The notes under the pieces are model-generated. The model saw only the letters and a program-made list of their open reading frames with translations, was not told where the DNA came from and did no database searches. Positions 1 through 10,546 of a stretch of 64,000 nt of DNA are shown in pieces. Both the position numbers and the translations under genes were made by a program. Source of the stretch: Fonsecaea monophora. Lineage: Eukaryota; Ascomycota; Eurotiomycetes; Chaetothyriales; Herpotrichiellaceae. The stretch is taken from positions 62,001-126,000 of the forward strand of contig NW_019173933.1 in assembly GCF_001642475.1 (NCBI RefSeq), given 5' to 3'. The number at the start of each line of letters is the position of its first letter. Positions within the stretch are counted from its first letter, which is position 1.

Positions 1-3000
1 GTTGGTGGCAGAAGACTAAGACCAGGCGTGGGAAATGGGACAAGATGACAAGCATGCAAGACATGCTCCTCCCGCTGTCGAGTGCTGTCGAGGGATATAG
101 AGAGAGGCGAGATGGTCACAAACAGGACTCACTGACGAGCATTTCCGAGGTCGCCGCAGGTCCAGTCTCGAAATGGGCAACTGGGTGTGGCGGTCGCTGT
201 GGTGTATATTTGGCTCAAAAGGTCAAGAATCTCACCCCATGTCGCGAGCCTCCTTGTTTCATCTCCATTCTTTCCGAGGATCGTCCAACCTGGTCGTTCC
301 CATGCAGACCGACAGTTACACTTTTTAGTCAGAAAAGGGAAACGCCGTGATCTGGAGGGGGTGGAAACGAGGTGGATTGTTTAGAACTGGCTGGATGACC
401 GGATGGCTGGCTGGCTGTAACAGCAGATGGTTGAGAGCCGAGCGACGGGTCCAGGGTAGAAGTGTTGGTTGTTGGGAAGCAGTTTGGAGGTAAGACTGCG
501 AAAGGGCAGAGACAAGAAATTCGCCTTTCTCCTTCTTTCTCCCTCTCTCACTTCACCGCATTGTCACTCGTCTTGTTTTTCCCTCCCAGCAAACTCCGAA
601 ACGTCTCCAACCCCGTCTCTCAAATGCAGGCCAGGGCAAGCAAACACCCCGTCCAAGCCCATCCCAAGCCATCCCGCCGCCCACGCAGCTCTTAGGCCGT
701 CCGGGGAAGGCGGGAGAGAGTGCGCTCGGAATCCCACTAGGACAGAGAGGAGTATAGCGGAGCTCCAACAACGCGGAAAAAGCTCTGCGCGGGCTGGAGA
801 AGATATAGGATGCTGGAACACCCGTGTCTCCAAGTCCGTGTCCGCGGGCGCATGGCTCATGGCCCCTTCCATTCGCCCATCTGCACTGGTGCTGTCGTGG
901 CATGTTGCGAGACATTTTTTCCCCTTCTCTCTTACCAGATTTGCAGAGTGAAGCGGATAGAAGCCTCTCGTCTCCCACTCAGCCCCCTTGCTCCCCCACT
1001 GGGAAAACACTAGCTAACTAGTTGGTAGTGCTGTAAGCAGCGACAAGGACCATGGCTGGACCAACGGTCCATAGTGCGCTCGATCAGTACCGAGTACATC
1101 CATTCTTCCATCCAGCCAGTCAGCCAGTCAGCAAGACGGCCCATCCTAGCCCATCCCACCGCGCCCATCCTCCACCCGGACAACACCAAGTGCTTCTTCT
1201 GTGCGTCACTTTTCTTCTGGTGTCATACATAGGAGGGATCAACATGTAAATCACCCGCACGAACGAAGGGGTAAAAAAGATACCGTACTGGTACGCTACA
1301 GCCGGCCCCATTCCTCCTTCTCACGCCAGCCAGGGGGCAGAAAAGAGTGGGGACGTGCTACTGTGTTACGAACCGAGTCAGTGTGCCCCGGAACGATCTG
1401 GACTGGATAGGTCACACAAACACGCGCACGGTGTGGGATCTGCATGACTTGTAACATGACGATGCCGACGACAATGCGTCATTATGGTATGCTTTGTATA
1501 GCTTCGACATGAGCAAATAGGGCCATCATCGCCATCATTCTGCCAACAATTTATCAGGCGGTGAAAAGCGGTGAGTTCACCGACTATTCCTGCTTTGATG
1601 TTGGCCAGGTACGTACGCGCACAATTAACATTCGGGTATCCAGGGGGGAAAGATCCTGCCTGCTGCATGGCATGAATCATAGAGGCAAAACGTGTTCGAT
1701 TGTTGGCTGCCTTGCATCACAACCTTTTGCTGCAGGGTCGCCGGGCCCAAACCTTACAAGCCTGGAGATGACAGCGCACAAGCTGAGAGGAACCCATCTG
1801 CAAATGCAAGGCCGTACGCAAAGCCAAAGACTGGAAGCAAACCTGCTGAGGGCAAACACGTATTTCATACTGCTCTGGCGAGCCGCCTTTTTTCTTTTGC
1901 ATGGGCAAGTCAGCAGATTAGGAGGTCATGTGCCAAAATCGCCCAAGCATGCAAAGCAGTTGGCCGTTGAGACCGAAGCCAGGTCTTCCTTGTCAGAAAG
2001 TCGGCGCCTGGAAACGCCGAAGACAGGACAATGACAATGCCTTTTGTTTCATCACTGGGCGGAGAACAGGTGTTGCAACTCTTGCAGGTCGCCAATGCAC
2101 CCGACACGAACCTCGTTCAGGTCCTGGCGAACTCAAAAAAAGGGTGCGAGGCACTGCTCGGGGCGTCCCTCTGTGGCGACGGAAATCTGGGCCGGGCAAC
2201 AGAGCAAACAAGGACTGCCTCGGAGCATGAATCGAGGCTTTGTTTGCAACCCAAAAGCTTCAGCCCTTGGCAATGATCAACCCATCCAAATGCCGAATAG
2301 CAAGTGGCACAAACTGGCAGTTGGGTTGGTTGTCGAAGTTTCTACCGAGTACCTCGTACAGACATACGAATACCCACCCAACCCACCAACCAACCCCATT
2401 GTCCTCCACTACTGGTACAAGCTACTTGAAGGGAGCTTCCGGGAAGATGTTTCGATCAGCTACATACCCCTGCCTTGTCCAGCTGGGTCACCTGCAGGCC
2501 CCATGTTCATCAAGCGCCCCCTCAATGTCCATCGTTCGTCCATTTTAACTTTGGATCCTGGGCCCGTCGCTCTCTTGCTGAATCGGTTGAGGGGGTTGGT
2601 GTGTTTGTCAGTCGTGTCTGCCCAACCCGCGACCAAACGCCCCGTTACATTCTCGATTGGACCGTCCTGTCGGGAATTCTAGAAACGCACCACTCGGCGC
2701 CACGCCGCCCAGCGTCCCACCGCCTCCTAGCCTGGATTGGGATCCATACTGCCAGTATTAGGTGCTCCCAGTAATGACCAAGAACGAGTCGAGTGCATCC
2801 CGAAACGAGACGACATGCCAGAGAGATAGGACTTCCACGGTGGACAGAGGGTTGTAACCCTCATCTTTACTAGTGCCACCTTCTTTCCACTTGGCTGTTC
2901 TCGCTTCTTTCTTTAGTTCCTTCGCCAGGAGAGCCCGAAGTTCGAGAGTGGAACAGGGCACCAAGGGCAACAGCCTTGTTGTCTCCATCATCATTTCATC

Positions 3001-5209
3001 ACCACTATTACTGCCGATGCACGCCCCGCCGTGTCCAAGGCTGGCCAAGTGCCAATCTGCAAGTGCCAATCTGGCCCCTACCCGAGCCACGCAGTCACCC
3101 TGGAACTTCGTCTTGGACACTATCACCGCCCATCATAGACGGGGCCGGGATCCAAAGTCCTTGCAAGTCTGAACCCAGTTTCTCCGTGCCTCGCACGAAG
3201 ACTTGTTTGTCCTCAGCCTAGCTTCTCCTGGCAGGGCATTGCCCTTTTCGTGAGCAATTGCGCCTTGAGCCCAACGGATGGATTCCGATTTGACGCCAAT
3301 GTCGAATTGTCTTCTCCAAAACGGGCCCACGAAGTCATTGGCTTGCTGTATCTTCCTTTTGGTCGCGTTGCGCATCCGCAATAGCCTCGCCTCCTAACAG
3401 ACAAACTAGGTACTTGTAACAACGTTGCAAAAAGCGGCCCAATCTCCTTCGCATCCCCCGGTTTGTCATCCCGCTCCACAGAATCTTGGTGGACTTTCTT
3501 GACTACTTGCACGCTGCGGGACTCCCATCCTCAACTCGGCCAGCCACGTCAAGAGGGGTACTGATATGTGATCATCTGAGATTACGAGAGGTCCCGGGAT
3601 GGATGGATGCAATGTATCCGAGAGGAGACGGAGGAACATGTCTTCTGTTCTCTTTTTTGCTGGTGCTTGTGCGCATGGTGCTGGCGTCATTGCCTGGGCG
3701 CTCACATCTCGTGTTACCATCTGCCGACCCGATGCAAATATATGGTACAGAGTGGCTAAAAAGCGGCTTCAGGCGTTGTAAGTACAAGGCCCTTCCCTTC
3801 CAGAAATTGGATCCAAGAACACCCTACCCCTGGCCACCCCCGGTCAACCCCGTTGTGGGAAGCACTGGTTGTCCATTTCTGCATTGACCAATGGTCTATG
3901 TCCACAACAACAGACACTTCATCACTGTCACGCATCTGTCTACTTGCATCAATCTACATCGTCGTCTGAACGTCTGACTACCTTGGTTTTCCCCTTGGGC
4001 AGGTAGACACGCCCCCAAACTTGAGGAGGTGCACGACGCACACTGCAACTGGGGGCGACAATGTTACGCAAAATCCATGCGGTTAGCTGCTGACGGCGGA
4101 GAGCCGCAGGTAATTGACAGCTCCAATTGACATATGCACTTGTACCTTATCATATGCTGCTTTTCTTTCACGGAGGCGGGCAGAGGAAGTGTGGCCGGAT
4201 GTTCTCGTTCCGTCTAACCAGGCCAACACAACACCCTCTGTCCGAATCCCCACTCGACAGGGAGGTTATGGATTATTTACTACTTTTCGCTCCAGCCGTC
4301 GTGGACTGAGACAAGCCCAGGCCTTGTCATGTGGCGCTGGTCTTCTCCGTCCTGGCTTGTGGTCTTGGAATGACTGGCTCATTGCTAGATCTACCGACAA
4401 GCGTGCCTGGTGGTGAGTTGACCTCCGTTGTTGTTTGCTGTTGTTGGGGGGCATCGCAAATTCCCACGATGAGAAAGAAGGGTATTCAGGAGGCATCGAG
4501 GGATTGAATACGATCTCTTCCTTCGGTGGCAAAACAAGATAAAAGAAACCAGCTTGGGTTGAACCCCCATGACTTCTGCAGAAATCTATCAACAGAGATT
4601 CAACCTCCGAGAAGGAACCTCTTTAGAGCTACCTAACATGTTTTTGTTCCTCTCCTTTTTGCGAGGACCCATTTTCCGCACACGTCCGCAAGGAAAAAAG
4701 ACACACAGTGCCAGAAGACTTTGGTCAGGGTCCAGGTTTACATGGTGTGGTGGCCTTCATTGCGTGCCGTTGCTCCCTAAGACCAAGCCAAGGAACGATG
4801 CACAATGAGAAATCCCCTCGTCGCTAAACACACTTTTGCGCATGAGAGCCAAGTCAAAGCTTTCAGGCTGGTCTTGTTTCCCTGACTCCCGGAATCTCGG
4901 TGCCCCTCTGCCAGAGTCAATACAACGCTCCATGTGCTTTGTGGCATGGGACTTGTCGAATGGCTGTAGCATGTAAGTGCTTGCTACGCTTCTTCCAAAT
5001 CTCAACTTAGAGACCTCTCTGATGTGCAGGCACGCATGTAGAAAGGAATAACTTCGCCGAGGAGAAAACACTGGAGTTTGGAATGTGCCTCTTTCCACCG
5101 TAACCACAGTTGAGTATTTCTGGTCTGTAAAGTGCAGTCCGAGTCAATGTCCGCGTGGTGTATTTGATTGATTTGGAGACCGGCTGTATCTCAGGATTTT
5201 GTCGACGCA
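1..5209. other. Gene-free left flank, no supported gene
   Basis: About 5.2 kb in which I see no recognisable protein in any frame. The open frames here are short, overlap one another on both strands, mostly lack a plausible ATG context and read as low-complexity Pro/Ser/Arg-rich noise. Pyrimidine-rich tracts occur, for example around 530-600 and 2690-2740. Such a long empty stretch in an otherwise compact genome is most simply a large promoter or 5' leader of a gene lying left of the window, or a noncoding transcript, but nothing in the sequence proves either. Confidence 0.5.
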
Positions 5210-5827
5210 TCAACTCGCCTCGCCTCCAGCCGGGACTTTTTGTCTTTGTTGTAGAGGTCGAGGCTGTGGTGAATTCCTGCCTTTCTTAGAGCCTCTTCCA
5301 CGTCCACTTGGTCCATCTGGCCCATCTGCCCAGTCCCCATCGCTCGAGTCCGCTGCGGCATCGACATGGTCGTCAGCGGTTTCATCTTGGCTGTTCAAAC
5401 CCGAGTCTCCGAATGTCTCCTCCGTGTGCTGCTGCAAATACGAGTCAAATTTGCCGTCTCGTCTCTCCTGCATGGCTTTCCTGGCTTGGTTCTGCCAGCT
5501 CTTTTCGTAGTATCCCTCACTCACGTCCCTCTTGAATTTGTTCACGGCGGCCTTGATGTAAGGGTCGTCGAGCATAAATTCCACCGAGAGCGGGCATTTC
5601 AAGCGACCCTCGACGTCGAGTTCGTACTTCCGATATCGGGGCGGGAGCGTGTCGATGATGGAGCGCTTTTCCACCTCAGTGTAACTGTCGGGTTCGGCTG
5701 TCCAGTTCGAAATGGCCGCCACGAGGAATCCGTGAATGTCTGTTGTGGTGATTGGTGATGAAGAGTTCAAGATTCGCTGCGAGGACCAGGGACCCGTGTT
5801 GCGCTTTGGTCTCTTTGCGCGACGCAT
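5210..5827 (-). CDS. ASX-homology (DEUBAD-like) domain protein
   Basis: Single-exon 205-residue protein starting at an ATG (5827). Residues about 15-140 resemble the ASXH/DEUBAD fold of Asx/ASXL proteins. An early WSSQRILNSSSP segment sits where family members have a 'lL..pkS' motif, followed by a 'iidtLPP' turn. Then comes a block whose signature is short acidic DDPYIKAAVNKFKRDVSEG, followed by an aromatic and basic helix ending in EETFG. The C-terminal 60 residues are acidic, then Gly/Arg/Lys-rich, typical of a nuclear tail. In animals this domain activates the H2A deubiquitinase BAP1/Calypso (PR-DUB), and related DEUBAD domains control UCH37. Whether the fungal protein pairs with such an enzyme is inference. 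It reads away from PEX16, with a 942-bp shared upstream gap. The domain call rests on pattern memory and is moderately secure. Confidence 0.6.
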   Translation of the reverse strand: MRRAKRPKRNTGPWSSQRILNSSSPITTTDIHGFLVAAISNWTAEPDSYTEVEKRSIIDTLPPRYRKYELDVEGRLKCPLSVEFMLDDPYIKAAVNKFKRDVSEGYYEKSWQNQARKAMQERRDGKFDSYLQQHTEETFGDSGLNSQDETADDHVDAAADSSDGDWADGPDGPSGRGRGSKKGRNSPQPRPLQQRQKVPAGGEAS

Positions 5828-6769
5828 CTCGTAGTGGGCTTCTTTGACGAGTTTCCTCCTGAAGCTGATAGTGATGGGTTTCTCAACAGCTCACCACACC
5901 GGAGCGCATCAGCGCAACGAAGAGACTGCTGGTGAGAGACAAGAAAATACCCTAGTGCGAGGAAGAAGGACCGGCACCGGGCCAAGACAAGTCGACTTGT
6001 TTCATCAGCTAGTGATGATCTGATCTTTCGGAATCGATTTTCACAGTTGTTGTAATGTTAGTCTTTTATATTCGGTCTGCTTTTGTCACATACAACTGGA
6101 AGACACAACCGGCACGAGATAGGCAAGCATGGCGGGACAATCCCCAATTTGATGGTGGGAAACAACTCAGGTTCACCAGGAAGCTGGCAAGGTTGGCATG
6201 GTGAGCCAGCCTCGTCAGCATTGATCTCGATGTGACGAAGGAAGCCTTTGTCTCACATTATTACGGTCAGTTTCCGCATGGGGGCCATTTCGTAATGGGA
6301 AATTGTCAAAAGGCCATATTATTATCCCCGTCTATCTATGCCCGATAATGGACGGGCATATTGATCAGCTTCAGCCACAGTCACAGCCACACTCTCTGCC
6401 AGCTATCTAACAGTACTGAGACTTCTTCCTATGTATCCCAGCATATGCATTTGCAAGACATGATAGGCGAGTTCAACCATGGTACGTCTTGATCTTGGTT
6501 GCACGGAAAGTGACGAACGAGAATCGTGATGCCGAGGCTTATTCCCCCATCCAATCAGCGTTGGTATTCCCTTGGCGCGCCTGCGCTGGCCCCTTCATCC
6601 ATGTGTCCATCTTGACATTCCACCAGCCATCATCCCATCATCCATACCCCCTCCGATAACGTCCTGCTTCACTTCTTTTTTGTCTTCTTCGCCCTGAAGG
6701 CGGCTGCTGCTGGATGTAACCCCCGGCTATCTCTTCTCTACCGTCTACGATCGCCTGTGCGATCGCATC
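5828..6769. promoter_or_regulatory. Divergent intergenic region, ASXH gene / PEX16
   Basis: Gap between two divergent genes, so it should hold both promoters. The last 150 bp before the PEX16 ATG are pyrimidine-rich, as is common in fungal leaders. A short palindrome-like GGCGCGCC lies near 6574. No other element could be assigned with confidence. Confidence 0.4.
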
Positions 6770-8104
6770 ATGGCCTCCTCTGCTACGTCAGCAGTGCGCC
6801 GGACCGTCCACGCGACCATCCACTCCCTTTCCAGCGCATCCGTCGATTTGACCAAAGCAGCCATAAACCTTCCCTCCAGTTATTCCAACTATGTCACTAC
6901 AAATTCCTCCTCAGTCTCCACCATTGAGAGCAGCCTGCGGTCATTGACGTATCTCCTACCCGGAGCCCGGTTCCATGACACCGAACTCGCCTCCGAATCA
7001 GTCCATACTTTCGTTCAACTCTTATCCATTTATCACGACCATCTCCTGAAGAATCGCGCGGCATCGCTGGCGCTTACTCCTTCCGTTCTCAAAATTAAAA
7101 ACCTCAAACTGCAGAGGCCGAAGCCATCTCTCCATGCTCGTTACACGATATTCTGGACTTCGTCCTCGTCCCTGTATAATAAGATCGCAACGGTCTTGAA
7201 GATTGCGCAATACACCGAGCTGCTATGGGAAATGATTGCCAGGCGCCGAGGGGGTGAGAAAGCCAAGTGGCGTGTGGTGGTGTTACTGGAATCTTTCAAG
7301 GCCATTTGTCGTTTGTTGTTAATGCGCATCACCAATCTGCGTCCCACCGTCACCCCATCCTTGCCGTTGAGAGAAGACTTTGCGCCGGTCGAAGCGGAAG
7401 AACAAGACGAAGAGTTTTCCCTGGACGACTTGAACGACAATTTCGATGTCAAAGATGCTTTGGGAGATGCGGGAGTCCCTACGCCGCCGCTCTCCGATTC
7501 CGGTAAACACGCCCCATCGTCCTTGTCTACCACGGAGCCATATAGCATGCCTCGTACAGGATTTACTCTGCCTACTCTACCATCCCCGGACACCGTCTCG
7601 TCTTACCTCCTCAATCACGTCCTCACTGCCGACGACGTCAAACCCGCCAAGCAACTGCTCCACCAACTGACCACTCTCCGTGGCCAAGCTGCCGAGGTTA
7701 TGTATATATTGCGGCCTCTGATCTACGCGCTGCTTATGCAACGCGTTGCACGCACCTACGGCTATGAAGGGAACAAATGGAAGCGCAATTGGACCCCATG
7801 GCTGGTGGGGATCTCAATTGAATACCTTTCCCGCCAACTCGCGAAGAGGGACCTGGCGGCAAGAGTTCCAGGGGGTGCGCGATCCGGTCTCTCGGCATTG
7901 GAACGCGAAGAGTTGAAGAAGCGTGGGTGGCAGCTCGCGTGGTGGGGCATGCGAGGCGCATTTTACGAGAACATCACCAAAGTCTGGGTGCATGGTGCTG
8001 CAGCGTCTTTGAAGGGCAAACCCATCCTGGATCTGCTTGGGGGAATAATCGAAGAATACGAGTATCTATGGAGTAACTACTATTTCAGCACGTCGACAAT
8101 GTAA
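6770..8104 (+). CDS. PEX16: Peroxisomal membrane protein PEX16
   Basis: Single-exon, 444 residues, start ATG at 6770 in a pyrimidine-rich leader. PEX16 is a peroxin of the peroxisomal or ER membrane needed for membrane-protein insertion and peroxisome formation. The diagnostic block is at about residues 155-200, where a GGEKAKWRVVVLLESFKAI stretch is followed by a basic and hydrophobic RLLLMRITNLRP stretch. Near 280-310 the protein has a 'ADDVKPAKQLLHQL..' helix, then hydrophobic segments around 305-325, and an aromatic-rich RNWTPWLVGISIEYLS block around 345. The C-terminus is rich in Trp/Tyr. The acidic linker at about 205-235 is variable in the family. Length agrees with filamentous-fungal PEX16. 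An AATAAA lies at 8325-8330, about 220 bp past the stop. Confidence 0.92.
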   Translation: MASSATSAVRRTVHATIHSLSSASVDLTKAAINLPSSYSNYVTTNSSSVSTIESSLRSLTYLLPGARFHDTELASESVHTFVQLLSIYHDHLLKNRAASLALTPSVLKIKNLKLQRPKPSLHARYTIFWTSSSSLYNKIATVLKIAQYTELLWEMIARRRGGEKAKWRVVVLLESFKAICRLLLMRITNLRPTVTPSLPLREDFAPVEAEEQDEEFSLDDLNDNFDVKDALGDAGVPTPPLSDSGKHAPSSLSTTEPYSMPRTGFTLPTLPSPDTVSSYLLNHVLTADDVKPAKQLLHQLTTLRGQAAEVMYILRPLIYALLMQRVARTYGYEGNKWKRNWTPWLVGISIEYLSRQLAKRDLAARVPGGARSGLSALEREELKKRGWQLAWWGMRGAFYENITKVWVHGAAASLKGKPILDLLGGIIEEYEYLWSNYYFSTSTM

Positions 8105-8859
8105 GATGGGCATTTGACTATCGCACACGAACGTGGAGATCCTACCAGACCTGAGAAGCATCGGAACAAGTAAACAGCAGCACGGGACGGATGAACTTTT
8201 GTTTTGTCGTAAAAAGACTGTATTTTCCTCCTCTCGACGTTTGATGACAGCCTGCCAAACCACGGGTTTCTTACTGCAAGGTTCAAATTTGGTTTGTTCC
8301 CAACGAGCGGATCCTTGAAAACTGAATAAACCACAGTTCAGTGGGTTCGCATCTGACTTGCAACCATTGCATATCTGGGCACAAGAGAGACCCTCTACAT
8401 AGCGGGATATGAAAGTAACATCTTTTATCTTTTCTATTACTGTTGCTCGCGACACTTTTGATGTATAATGGAGCCGTGTTGACGAGGCAAACAAACTCGG
8501 ATCGATTTCAATTGAATAACATTCCTTCTTTAAACCACGAGTCCGTCGGTATACCACAACGTTTCATCTCCAGAGAGCGAGCGACCAGAACGGGGGAATC
8601 GATCTCTGCTCCATCTACCTCTGCCGCACCTTGTCTTCACTGTCTGCAACCTGACTAACTACGCAGGCTCGAGAAAAGACAAGGGTGAACTTACCTCTTC
8701 TGAACTGCTCTCTCCACCACCATTCACCTCGATCGATCGGGCCCCTGACAACAACCACGACTTGAGATTCAACAAGACCACTTCCTTCAGAATTCTTCAG
8801 GCTCTGTCTACCTCCCCTTCTCCGTGTCTTCGTAAACCTCTCCAGATAGCAGTCCGAAG
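8105..8859. other. Intergenic region between two + strand genes
   Basis: Holds the PEX16 3' end, with AATAAA at 8325-8330, and the 5' leader of the next gene. The last 200 bp (about 8600-8859) are rich in CT and in CTCTACCTC-like tracts. No gene or RNA was recognised. Confidence 0.4.
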
Positions 8860-9645
8860 ATGGCGTCCGTTCAACCCTCAAAGCGTCCAAAGCTTCACCA
8901 CCAAGGTTCGAGATCAAACCCAATCACCCTCCCCGACGATGACAGCAGTGGTTCGGTAGCCGCCAACTTCAACAATCCCGCGCTCTCTGAGTCGGACTCT
9001 CTTCAGCAGCTTCTAGCCACCTTTGATAACCTTAACCGCACTGAACACCTGGCCAAGGTAATGGTAAAGGTGCGAATCGCCGAGACCCAGTACGCGACCA
9101 TCAGAGACGAGGTGGAAAAGCAAAGCCAAGGCTCTACGGTCATTCAGCAGGAGATAGACCGCTGGCAGGTGTTGTCTGACATGGTCAAAAATGTTGCAGG
9201 AGAACGATATGGACCCTTGCAAATGAATGCTGCTTCCCATGGACGAACAGTAAACTCCAATTCCGAGAAAGACCATCGTCACCAAAACCCTCCGATCGGC
9301 CTCGCAAGTCCTTCTCCGGGCCAAATTGCGAGCTTGTCACCTGTTGCCGGCCGCATCTGCAAACGAGCCCGCCAGCTGTGCGAAGCACTCGATCGATTGT
9401 CCAAAGCCCTGAGGGCTCGCTTTTACATGTGGGAGGCTTTGTGGGATGTCTATGACGCAATGACAAAGCCTGGCCCAAGTTCAAAACCGACTCTGGCCAG
9501 ACAGCAGTGGGAGGGCGGAGACCAACCGTCAATGTGGCAGAACTTGATGAGAAACGAGGTTGATGTGCAGGCTGCAGGGAGACAAGTGGAAGAGCTTGCA
9601 GGGGAGATACTTATGGAAGCCCGTGCATATCCAAGACATATCTGA
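8860..9645 (+). CDS. Hypothetical protein with coiled-coil-like centre
   Basis: Single-exon, 261 residues, ATG at 8860 following a pyrimidine-rich leader. I do not recognise the family. The first 45 residues are basic and Ser/Asp-rich, starting with SKRPKLHH, which resembles a small nuclear-localisation motif. Residues about 45-115 are predicted amphipathic helices, then a Pro/Ser-rich linker, then a second helical half (about 155-255) with regularly spaced Leu/Ala and several Trp. That two-helix-bundle layout with no catalytic motif suggests a structural or complex subunit, but this is inference. It lies between PEX16 and a TFIIIC subunit on the same strand. Coding potential is supported by a long open frame with even composition, a sensible start and no competing frame. 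Confidence 0.65.
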   Translation: MASVQPSKRPKLHHQGSRSNPITLPDDDSSGSVAANFNNPALSESDSLQQLLATFDNLNRTEHLAKVMVKVRIAETQYATIRDEVEKQSQGSTVIQQEIDRWQVLSDMVKNVAGERYGPLQMNAASHGRTVNSNSEKDHRHQNPPIGLASPSPGQIASLSPVAGRICKRARQLCEALDRLSKALRARFYMWEALWDVYDAMTKPGPSSKPTLARQQWEGGDQPSMWQNLMRNEVDVQAAGRQVEELAGEILMEARAYPRHI

Positions 9646-10546
9646 CACACTGAAAGACCCCAGACTGAAGCGCAGATAGGTGTTCGTTGTGACATTTGGG
9701 ACGACATTACCTCGACTCCGCTAGGGACATGATGTCAAGCAAGACAATGTTTGGAAATGGAGCTGTGAATGCGCAGACAAGCACGCAAGCCACATTCTAG
9801 AGAGTCACGTTTGTCGCCAGAAGCTGAAGGGAACAAAGACGGAGACAAGGGTTTAGCTGGTCTGTCAATGAACCAGCCATCTCAAGTGTGCATCCGAGAT
9901 GGTTTGATGGGTTTGGTGGACTGCCGATAGGTCTTTGCTCGAGCTGCTGTTGACTAACATCCCGGCAGATGATGAGACTGTGACGAGAACATGGTGGTGA
10001 TCATGATGGTGAGGTTGGTTCGTTGAAACTCAGGATCGAGAACCAAATGATAATCACAGTGTGCACGCTAACCATAAATTATCCAAATGGACGCCGCTTT
10101 ATGTCTGTCATCGCATAGCGAGTCGTTCTGAGTTGTGAATACCGCGGTTATATAGCCGCCGCTTTAGCAGATGTCGCCTCACCTTCCCACTATGAGATGC
10201 CCCTTTGTCTTGGATGAAGTAGTTGACATTCACATATCCACCAGTCACTCAATTGTGCGAGCAAGCTACCACTAAGCCTCTGCTTCCAAAAAATACCCAG
10301 AAGGGCAAGGGGAAGACTGTCGGTGTCGTCCCGTGAAGCTACGGCAACCCCAACGGCTTGACTTGTCTGGCGCAAATGAAACGCCACCCAGTTAATACCT
10401 CAAGAACGCACCGTCCCAGCAGCCTGATGTCAGTGAACACCGACTTGTTGGGTAGTTTGCAGAGTTGTTGGCGAAATTATGCGCTGGAGTTATGCGGCTA
10501 TCCCACAAGATTCAGCTAAGCTCGACTCTTACCCACCCACGGTAAA
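9646..10546. other. Intergenic region upstream of TFIIIC subunit gene
   Basis: About 900 bp without a gene. Contains a purine-rich stretch after 9770 and a TATATAG at about 10150, the latter roughly 400 bp upstream of the next ATG. No RNA gene or repeat was recognised. Confidence 0.35.

Noticed and set aside
553..1010. Two overlapping minus-strand frames of 141 and 148 codons
   Set aside because: They overlap each other and plus-strand frames in the same low-complexity DNA, with no family resemblance.
2044..2682. 212-codon plus-strand frame in the left flank
   Set aside because: No recognisable motif, mixed composition and heavy overlap with other frames; judged chance.
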